Made by a program: the position numbers and the translations under genes. From assembly GCA_017397845.1 (NCBI GenBank), contig JAFQHU010000002.1, forward strand, positions 1-64,000: 64,000 bases of DNA. The letters are read 5' to 3'. This DNA is from Clostridia bacterium (GTDB lineage Bacteria; Bacillota; Clostridia; Oscillospirales; Acutalibacteraceae). Under the pieces are notes generated by a model that saw only the letters and a list, made by a program, of their open reading frames with translations, ran no database searches and had not been told where the DNA came from. Below, piece by piece: positions 36,565 through 46,400 of this stretch. Positions within the stretch are counted from its first letter, which is position 1; every line of letters begins with the position of its first letter.

Positions 36565-36605
36565 AATTAATCTCTGTTGCGACACCGCAACAGAGATTAA
36601 TTTTT
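36565..36605. terminator. Bidirectional terminator between the Lgt/MFS gene and the NRPS unit
   Basis: A perfect 17-bp stem (36565-36581 with 36586-36602) and loop ACAC, with TTTTTATTTTT on the + strand and a TTTTATTTTA-like tract on the minus strand. Confidence 0.9.
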
Positions 36606-39600
36606 ATTTTTCTTTCAGAAGCATAGCAGCAAGTGTTTCGCTGTTTTCTTTTTGGAAATAATGACTAAGGGAGTCAATAAAATAAATTCCTTCGACTGTC
36701 TCAGCATGCTTTTCCCAAAGTCTTTCTGCTTGAGCATAATTCTTTGTAAACATATCTGATTTGCTTATGATTACACTGACCGGAGCTTTAATTTTTTGGG
36801 GCAGTGTAAAATAAGCATTATTCGCATAATCTGTATCCTTTCGGAACTTTTCAAAAATCAAACGCAGTTTTTCCGAAGATAGCGTTCTGAAATCTGCTCC
36901 CGTCTTTAACAGAATGTTTTTCATCACGAAATCAGGAACATAATTCCAAATATTGATATGCGACGGTTTTGCCGGAGGTATACTTGCACCCGCAAAGTAA
37001 TGACTTACAGATACATTTTTCTTTTCAAGACATGAAATAATCTGCAACGCAACAGCAGAGCCGACACAGTGAGAATATAACATAATCTCCATATTAATAA
37101 GAGCAGAAGCAATTTCCTCTGATGCTTTTTCACACTCTTCCGCTGAATGAAGATATCGCATAAAATAAACTGAAAAATCATCTGATTTACTTGTTACAGC
37201 TTTCACAAGATGAGTGTAAGCCTCCGCCCCGCCACCTGCAAAGGGCAAAAGAATGATTGCTCTGACAGCATTTTCAGAAATATGCAAAGGTTCAAGATAT
37301 TCATATTTCTCATTTTTATTGCTTGATATAATGCGTGCCAAACGTGAAGGCGTTGAGTTTCTCATAAACTCTGCAGCTGTAACATTTTCAAGACCGTCTT
37401 CACTAAGAAGAGAAATCATTGAATAGCTTGTTCCGCCCATTTCAAAGAAATCACTGTCTCTGCCGATATTTTTTTCGCCCAATATTTTTTCAAACAAATC
37501 ACAGAGATATCTTTCCGTATCGTTGACCGGCTTTTTTGCTTCGGTCACATAAGCATTCAGCTCTATGGATGAAAGAATATTCCTGTCAAGCTTTCCGTTA
37601 CGATTAAGCGGCATGGAATCAAGGCGGACAACAAATGACGGTATCATATATCTCGGCAGTTTTTCACGGCAGGTATCCTTGATTAGAGTTTCCATACCTT
37701 TTCTTCCGCTGTAAAACGCCACGAGAACATCTCTGTTGTTCTTTTTTCTGACTGTAACAGCAACAGACTCCGCACCCTGTATATCGGATATAACAGACTC
37801 TATCTCACCCGTTTCTATCCTCTGACCGTTCAGCTTTATCTGACTGTCACATCTTCCGCTAAAAATGATATAGCCGTCCTCTCTCAGATATGCGTTGTCC
37901 CCTGTTCTGTAAAGCTTTCCCTCACCGAAAGGATTATCTATAAATTTTTCCGCCGTCAGGTCAGGATTATTAAGATATCCCTGACCTACATTCATACCGC
38001 CGATACAAAGCTCTCCCGTTACACCCACGGGGACAGGTTTAAGGTATTTGTCTGTGATATATATCTGTGTATTATAAATCGGACTGCCGATGGGTATTGG
38101 GTCTGCATCTGCAGGCGTGCAGTCATAATAAGTCACATCAACTGCACATTCTGTGGGGCCGTAAAAATTATGCAAAGTTACTCTTTCATAATCAAAAAGC
38201 CTGTAGAATCGCTGCACAAGATTTGCCGTTAAAGTTTCACCTGACAGAAACACATATTTTACGGAACTGAATTTTTCTGCTTCCTCTCTATGCTCCTCCA
38301 TATAATTAAGAAACAGTTCAAATACCGAAGGAACAAAATGGATATGTGTTACCTTGTTTTTTTCTGCTTCCTCCAAAATTTTTCCGGGCAGGAAATGCTC
38401 ACCCGGCTTTGAAGCAGCAAGACAACCGCCGCACATACCCCACCAAAAAATCTCCCAAACCGATACGTCAAAGGTATAAGGTGTTTTCTGTAATATTACA
38501 TCTTCTGCACCAAGGGGATATTTGTCGTGCATCCATAATATTCTGTTAACTGCAGATTTATGGCTTACTTTTGCACCCTTTGGGGTTCCTGTTGAGCCTG
38601 AGGTATAAATGACATAGGCTGTATCATCCGGCTCAGCACTGCATGGCAACGCCCCGTTTTCTTTGTAACCGCTCATCAGCTCTGTCATATTGATGCATGA
38701 AATGTTTTTCACCTTGCCGGTATATTTACCTTGTGCGGCAACAGCTGCGGCTCCGCTGTTTTTCAGAATGTAATCTATTCTGTCCTGAGGATAATCGGGA
38801 TCTATGGGCAGATATGCATTACCGCCTCGGATTATACCGTAAACAGCTGCATACATTTCTGCAGACCGCTCCGCTATTACAGCTATTACCGACTTTTTAC
38901 CCTTAGTTATTTCACGTATTCCGGTGTCCACAGCCTTTGAAATACCAAGCAGCTCACCGAAGGTCAGATTTCTCTCTGCCGTTTTGATACATACCTTATC
39001 CTTATTTTTCTCTGCTGTATTTTCAAACAGGCTGTAAAGTGTAGAAGTTTCGGGTATGGCGTATGTATGTGATGTGGTATTTATTTTTTCGATAAGCTTT
39101 GTGTCCGTTACAGAAATATCTTTTATAAAGCTACTGTCAGCCAAAGAGCTGAGTATACGGATATAGCCGTTAATAAAATCAGAAATCTCCCTTTCTGTAT
39201 ACATTCCGTTAACGTATGATATTCTGACTTTATATCCGCTGTCATCCATCATAATTGCAACTGTAAGGTTAAATTCCGTCTGTTCTTCAAATGAAATCAA
39301 TCCGGGCGAAAGAGGACCCTTTTCTATATCTGAAGCATCACCGATGAAATAGTTTTCAAATACAAATAAAGCATCGATTTCTCTGCTGTCAATACCGCTT
39401 GATTTATAAACCTCCGTAAGAGGTAAAACACCGTACTTATTTGCATTGACAGTTTGCAGCTGTATCTCTTTGAGCATGTCTGACAGAGCTGTATTTTCAC
39501 TGTTTCTTATTCTGACCGGAACAGTATTTATAAACGTTCCCACTGTACTGCCGATATTTTTAAGCGGGATATTTCTGCCCGAAATTATCTTATCAAAAAC

Positions 39601-40437
39601 TACATCATCACTGCCGGAATATTTCTGTATGGCAATACCGAAGGCACATTCAAAAACAGTGTTATGTGAAACACGGTTTTCTTTTGCGAGCCGATCAATA
39701 CAATTGGTTAATTCTTCACCTAAGGAGCTGTTTATTGTAACAACATCGTCATTTTTCAAACCCAATTTATTTTCTTTTCCGAAAATATGTGCAGGCATAC
39801 ATTCTGCGAGCAGCCCATGCCAATATTCCGAGGCTTCCGTTTTATCCTGCTTTCTGATCCAATTCACATATTGAGAATATGAGGTTTCCTTTGAAACTTC
39901 TTTTTGTATTTCATCAGAGATTATTTCCTTACTTACTCCCGCTGAAAGCTCTTCATAATATTTCTGTAAATCGTTAATTATTACAGGGAAACACCATCCG
40001 TCCAGAATAATGTGATGTGAATGAACACACATGAAACGCTTATCCGTAAAATCGATAACAGAAACTCTGAAAAGCGAATCACTTTGCAAATCAAGAAAGT
40101 TTTTGATATTTTCTCTTAATATATTATCCAGAAGTAAAGGTGAAAAAGGCTCTTCTTTGCGAATTGTTTCAAAACACGGTTTTCTGTTTTCGAGAATAAC
40201 CTGCTTGATTGCCCCTGTGGATTTTAAAACCGTAAAAGCTGTTTTAAGTGTACGATGACGAAAAGAGAGCAATTCTACACTCTGTTCAAACACAGACAAA
40301 TCAACCTTTTTGCTTATCTCATACAAACTTTTAAGCTGATATGTTTTTGTATCTGTGTTTTGGAAATATTGAGTATATATACCTTCCTGAGAAGGTGTTA
40401 AGCCATATATATCCTTAATATTACTGTTCATCATCAT
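36604..40437 (-). CDS. Nonribosomal peptide synthetase, module 3 with terminal thioesterase (C-A-T-TE)
   Basis: Adds the last residue and releases the peptide. I use the first ATG (40437), which overlaps the end of the upstream NRPS by 17 nt. It has 1277 residues. Condensation about 5-440, with HHIILDG (141-147). Adenylation about 450-955: YVIYTSGSTGTPKGA, TFDVSVWEIF, NFYGPTECAVDV and KLNGQRIETGEIE. Its specificity residues read D-V-W-H-F-S-F-V-D-K, close to the EntF serine code. Carrier about 970-1040 (FFEMGGTSYS, Ser1004). Thioesterase about 1056-1277, in which the GHSMG elbow reads SHCVG, so Cys1124 replaces Ser; the late His lies in SLSHYF (about 1259). Product prediction is in the findings. 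Confidence 0.92.
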   Translation of the reverse strand: MMMNSNIKDIYGLTPSQEGIYTQYFQNTDTKTYQLKSLYEISKKVDLSVFEQSVELLSFRHRTLKTAFTVLKSTGAIKQVILENRKPCFETIRKEEPFSPLLLDNILRENIKNFLDLQSDSLFRVSVIDFTDKRFMCVHSHHIILDGWCFPVIINDLQKYYEELSAGVSKEIISDEIQKEVSKETSYSQYVNWIRKQDKTEASEYWHGLLAECMPAHIFGKENKLGLKNDDVVTINSSLGEELTNCIDRLAKENRVSHNTVFECAFGIAIQKYSGSDDVVFDKIISGRNIPLKNIGSTVGTFINTVPVRIRNSENTALSDMLKEIQLQTVNANKYGVLPLTEVYKSSGIDSREIDALFVFENYFIGDASDIEKGPLSPGLISFEEQTEFNLTVAIMMDDSGYKVRISYVNGMYTEREISDFINGYIRILSSLADSSFIKDISVTDTKLIEKINTTSHTYAIPETSTLYSLFENTAEKNKDKVCIKTAERNLTFGELLGISKAVDTGIREITKGKKSVIAVIAERSAEMYAAVYGIIRGGNAYLPIDPDYPQDRIDYILKNSGAAAVAAQGKYTGKVKNISCINMTELMSGYKENGALPCSAEPDDTAYVIYTSGSTGTPKGAKVSHKSAVNRILWMHDKYPLGAEDVILQKTPYTFDVSVWEIFWWGMCGGCLAASKPGEHFLPGKILEEAEKNKVTHIHFVPSVFELFLNYMEEHREEAEKFSSVKYVFLSGETLTANLVQRFYRLFDYERVTLHNFYGPTECAVDVTYYDCTPADADPIPIGSPIYNTQIYITDKYLKPVPVGVTGELCIGGMNVGQGYLNNPDLTAEKFIDNPFGEGKLYRTGDNAYLREDGYIIFSGRCDSQIKLNGQRIETGEIESVISDIQGAESVAVTVRKKNNRDVLVAFYSGRKGMETLIKDTCREKLPRYMIPSFVVRLDSMPLNRNGKLDRNILSSIELNAYVTEAKKPVNDTERYLCDLFEKILGEKNIGRDSDFFEMGGTSYSMISLLSEDGLENVTAAEFMRNSTPSRLARIISSNKNEKYEYLEPLHISENAVRAIILLPFAGGGAEAYTHLVKAVTSKSDDFSVYFMRYLHSAEECEKASEEIASALINMEIMLYSHCVGSAVALQIISCLEKKNVSVSHYFAGASIPPAKPSHINIWNYVPDFVMKNILLKTGADFRTLSSEKLRLIFEKFRKDTDYANNAYFTLPQKIKAPVSVIISKSDMFTKNYAQAERLWEKHAETVEGIYFIDSLSHYFQKENSETLAAMLLKEK

Positions 40438-43400
40438 CTGTCCAATCAAATAATTCTTTCAATTCGTCCAATTCCTGTTCAGTAAGTTCTTCATCAGAAA
40501 AATCAGACAAGTTTTGCTCAACATTATCGTCAACTGCGCACAAATCCGCAATTTTTACGATTTGCTTCACAAATTCAGTTCCTATATCTTCACAAATATA
40601 CTTTTTATGTATACACTCAGGTACGGAAATATTTACCGTTATGATGCCATCGTTAATAATACAGTTAACATCGATTTTTTTTGAAAATGCGGAAGACCCG
40701 CCATCAAAAGCAATTAATTTATTTCCGTTTCTTTCATTCGTAATACTGTTTCTGTAGAAATTAAATATAATACCGGCATTTTCGGGCAATCCCTGTGACA
40801 AAAGCAGATAATCAATACCGTTTTCGGGTACTTTTCTCAAATCCACTTTAGTTCTGATTAACGCACGGACTATATCTTTTTCACCGTCAAATACTACCGG
40901 ATAACACGATGTAAACCATCCGACGGTTCGTTCAACTGCCACCGCTTTATCAAAGTCTGTTCGTCCGTGACTTTCGACAACTATACCGACAGAACCCTGC
41001 GCAAAATTACAGGCAGCAAGTCCCAATGCTGTCAGAAGCACTTCGTTTGCTCTGACACCGTATATCCTGTCAATTTCATTGATAATCTTATCAGAAACAT
41101 CTTTATCAAATACGTAGCTGTATGCTTCTGCTTCGCATACCGTTCCCGCATCGGAACAAAGAGATTTTACATTTCCAAGCTTTTCGTTGACCCTTTTCCA
41201 ATACTCACTGCTTTCTTCCGATATTTTGTCAGAATACTTATGAAGCTCCTCATTCCACAGAATAAAGGGTGCAGTTTTGGGCGGTAAAGATATTTCTTCT
41301 TTATTTTTCAACTGTTCAACCGCTGTCTGAAAATCTTTTATGAGAATCTCCCATGATACCAAATCAACTAAAAAATGATGAATTGTTATACTGATAAGAT
41401 TTGCTTTGGCAGTAATGCAGAACACGGCACTCACGAGCTTATCTTCACTGAGCTTTACATCCTTCAGATACTCTTTTGCTTCATTCTCATCATCCATACG
41501 GACTGACCTGAACGAATATACCCTTCTTTCCTCTGACGGATGAATTTCAATGCCTCCGTCACAGAAGGTACCCCTCAGTATATCGTGATGAGAAACAAGT
41601 GCATCGAGCGCTTTTTGTGCCGCAACCTCATCGCAGTCGGCAGAAATAACGCAGGTGTGAACAAAGTCTTTTGAAACAGTGCCGTTTTCTTTTATATATG
41701 CATCCATAATCGGAGTAAACGGTATAAATCCGTTTACCTCTCTTTGCTCATACACTGTTCTGTCAGATAAAGGCTTCATAACCTTTGCAATATCCGAAAG
41801 TGTATCGCTCTGCATAATATCTGCTACACGAAGCTCATATCCCTTTGCTTCCAAATCCGAAGCGATATAGATGGCTTTGATAGAGTCGCCACCCATATTG
41901 AAAAAATTATCAAGCATATTCGCTTTGTTTATTTTAAGTACAGAGCATACAGTCTCCGCCAACGCCTTTTCTTCACAGGAATACGGAGCAAGAAACTCTG
42001 TCTCCGAAGATATGTTTATCAGTTCTGTTTCGGGCAAAGCATTTCTGTTTATCTTTCCGCTCGTCGTCATCGGCATTTCATCAAGATGGATAAATATATG
42101 CGGTACCATATATTGAGGCAATTTATCAGAAACAACCGACCGTAACTCTTTAGCACTAAAATCTTTTCCGGTATAGAAGGCACAAATGAACTGTTGCTTC
42201 TCCTGCTCTCTGACAATTACGGCACACTGAACCACACCGTCCACATTACGGACAGTGTTTTCGATTTCACCAAGCTCTATCCTCTGACCGTTCAGCTTTA
42301 TCTGACTGTCACGTCTTCCGCAGAAAATAATGCTTCCGTCCTCGCGCCAATATGCGTTGTCACCTGTTCTGTAAAGCTTTCCTTCACCGAAGGGGTTGTC
42401 CGGGAATTTTTCTGCTGTCAGCTCAGGATTATTAAGATATCCCTGACCTACATTCATACCGCCTATACAAAGCTCGCCTGTTACTCCGACAGGTACAGGA
42501 TTCATATATTTATCCGTTATATACAGCTTCGTGTTATATATCGGCTTGCCGATGGGAACAGGGTCTGTTTCTGTCGGTAAGCAGGCATAACAGCTTACAT
42601 CAACTGCACACTCTGTAGGTCCGTAAAGATTATGCAGTTGAACTTTACTGTAATCATAAATACGATAAAACCTATTGACATGCTTTGCAGTCAATACTTC
42701 ACCCGACAAAAATACATACTTGACAGTGCTGAATTTGCTTTGCTCTTCTTTGTTATTTTCAAGATATGTCAAAAACATATCGAATACTGACGGAACAAAA
42801 TGTAAATGCGTAACTTTGTTTTTTGCGGTTTCCTCAAGTATTTTCGCAGGAAGGAAATGTTCGTCGGGCTTTGATACACAAAGTGTTCCGCCTGTAATAC
42901 CCCACCAAAAAATCTCCCACACCGAAACGTCAAATGTATACGGTGTCTTTTGAAGTATAACATCATTTTCTTCCAACGGATAAAAATCATGCATCCACAG
43001 TATTCTGTTAACTGCAGATTTATGGCTTATCTTTGCGCCCTTAGGATTACCTGTGCTGCCTGATGTATAAATTACATATGCAGTATCATCCTCTTTGGCG
43101 AGACAGAGTGTTTTTTTCGGTTTTTCCGCCGAATCAAAAGCTTCCGTAGCATCAATACACGGTATATCACCTGATAGATGACAGAAATTGCTCTGTGCTA
43201 CTACTGCCGCCGCTCCGGAACTTCGCAGAATATAATCTATTCTGTCCTGCGGGTAATCGGGAGCTATCGGCAAATATGCATTACCGCCGCGGATAATACC
43301 GTAAATTGCACCGTACATTTCAAACGAACGCTCCGCTATTACTGCTATTACGGACTTTTCTTCGTTTGTAATCGCTCTTACTCTGCTGTCTATTCTTTCT

Positions 43401-46400
43401 GCATATGCCTTAAATCTTTCAAATGTGATTTCTTTGTCATTTGCTTTAATACATACCTTCCCTTTGTTATTTTCACTTGCCGTATCAAATAACGAATAAA
43501 GGGTTGATTTTTCAGGTATGTCATATACATGTGCCGTATCATTGAAATCATGAAGAATCGAATTTTTATCTTTGTCGTTTAAAGCTGAAATATCTCTGAT
43601 AAGCGTTTCTTCGTCGAGTGCTCTCGTGAGTATCAGGCTGTACGCTTCAATAAAGCGTCTGACCGTAGCCTCACTGTACAAATCGCTGCAGTATTCCACA
43701 GCAAGCACTACATCCTCTTTTCTCGGTAATATATTAAAGGTTAAATCACATTTTGATGCATCTGTTGTCAGCGGTATAACCTCCGCCTTTTTGTCTGCAA
43801 AGGTGATATCCGTCATCTCATAGCTCTGATATGCCAACATTACATCAAACAGCGGATTTCTGCCGGCTGTATTGATGCCGAGCTTTTTGACCAGCTCGCC
43901 GAAGGGATAACTCTGATTGTCTATCGCCTCTATCGAGCTGTCTCTGATTTCTCCGAGAAGCTCCGCAACCGTTTTTTCGCCTTTTGGGGTACTCCTTAAA
44001 GCTATCGTGTTTACGAACATTCCCACAGTATCAAGATATCTGCTCTGTCTTCCGCTTATGGGAGTTCCCACCGCTATATCCTCATTACCCGTCAGCTTCG
44101 AAAGAAGTATGCTGAAGCACGCCATGTAATATACATATGGCGTTATTCCTCTTTCCTTACTCTTTTCTTCTATTCTCCTGTGCAGATGTATATCTATCAG
44201 CTCATACAGGTTATTTCCTCTGAAGCTTTGCATTACTCCCCGCGGATAATCTGTCGGCAGATTGAGTTCGGGTACCTTTTCCGCAAACTCTCTCAGCCAA
44301 TATTTCTCGTTTTCTTCGGTATATCCCTGCGTTACGGCGAACTCTCCGTACTGTACCGTGTCTGATAATTTCCTGCCCATATACAGATCATTCAGCTCTT
44401 TGAAAAATACAGGCATGCTTTCTCCGTCAACAGTAATATGATGAAGCGATATTACTACCTCATTCTCTGTACATCCCACACGTATCAGCGGTGCTCTGTT
44501 CAGCTCAAAGGGCTTTGCAAAGCTGTTGATATCGGATATATCCTCTACGGTTATCTCTGCCTTTTCTTCAATAATCTGCATTATCTCTCCGTTTATGTTC
44601 TCAAAACGGGTTCTGAGGCTTTCGTGTCTTTCAATCAGTCCGTTTACGGCTTTTTCCAGCTGTTTCTTATCCGGGTTTTCCGTTCTGAAGGCAAAGGTCA
44701 CATTATACATCATTGAATCAGGCTTCATCATCTGTGCCGTATATACTCTCAGCTGAGCCGCTGTGGCCGGAATGACGTTACCGTATTCTTTTTTCTCGTC
44801 TTCCTTCTCTTTCACTTCCAGCTTTTCTGCCAGCTCACGTATATCCTTACAGGAGAATATCGTTCTTACGGATACCGTATATTCCTTTTCCTCCAACCTT
44901 GCCGTCAGCTCTATTGCCTTTAAGCTGTCTCCTCCGATATCAAAGAAATTATCCGCTACGCTTACTCTTTCTCTGTTCAGTACCTTTGATATACATTCTG
45001 TCAGCAGTATCTCTTTTTCTGTTTCGGGAGCTTCGTATTCTGTTTCCGTGCTGATGCTTTCAAGGTCAATTTCAGGCAGGCCATTCCTGTTTATCTTTCC
45101 GCTCGTCGTCATCGGCATTTCATCAAGATGGGTAAATATATGGGGTATCATATATTTGGGCAAGCTGACGCCGAGCTCCTCTCTGAGCTCTTTGGCACCT
45201 TTTTCTTTTCCCGTACAGAAGGCGCAGATAAGCTGTCTGTCTTCCTTATCCTTTCTTACAACGACTGCCGCTCTGTCTATTCCCTCCACGGACTGAAGGG
45301 CACTTTCTATTTCTCCCAGCTCTATTCTCAGTCCTCTTATCTTTACCTGGAAGTCGCTTCTGCCCACATAGACTATATTTCCGTCTTCACGCCAATATGC
45401 ATTATCTCCTGTTCTGTAAAGCTTTCCTTCACCGAAGGGGTTGTCCGGAAATTTTTCTGCTGTCAGCTCAGGGTTATTAAGATATCCTGCAGATACAGAA
45501 GCTCCGGCTATGCAAAGTTCTCCCATTACTCCTATGGGTACGGGATTAAGATATTTATCCACTATATATATCTGTGTGTTCGCTATGGGCTTACCGATGG
45601 TTATTTCTGCTTCCGCTTCTGCGTATGCTGACCATACGGTCGTTTCCGTAGGTCCGTAGATATTATATATTTTTGCATCTGTATACCCTTTAAGCTCTTT
45701 TACCAATGTGCTGTCAAGGGCTTCACCGCCGAGGATAATTACCTTAAATGATTTCAGATAATCAAGAGATGCTTTATCGGTTATGAAGGCTTTCATTTTG
45801 GTCGGTGTGGTCTGCAACACATCGACCGGATGTTCAATAATCAGCTCTGAAAGCTTACTCTGTATCTTTGACTGCTCTTCATCGGCAAGGATAATTTCCA
45901 TTCCGTTTACAAGAGGCAGTATTGACTCTGTTACAAATATATCAAAGCCCACTGTTGTTACGGAAAGTATACTATTACTGTCCTTACCTGTTATTCCGTA
46001 AAATACATTTCTTTCATTAGCGGACACATAGTTTGACACATTTCTGTGTGTAATCAATGTTCCCTTTGGCTTTCCTGTGGAGCCCGATGTATATATGCAG
46101 TAGCAGATATCTTCGCTTTCCGATGTATTTACGGGATTTACTGTTTTTGTATTACTGAGAAGCTCATCTACGTTATCTTTTGTTATACACAGCTTTGCTC
46201 CGCTGTCAGATAGCATATATTTTATTCTGTCCTCAGGATGGTCAGGGTCTATGGGCAGATATGCCGCGCCTGTTTTGAGTATACCGAACAAAGCCGACAA
46301 AAGATAACTCTTTCTCGGCAGCATAAGGCCTACTATATCCCCTCTGCCTATTCCCTTTTCTATGAGAGAATGAGCTATTCTGTTGGCTTGTTCATTAAGC

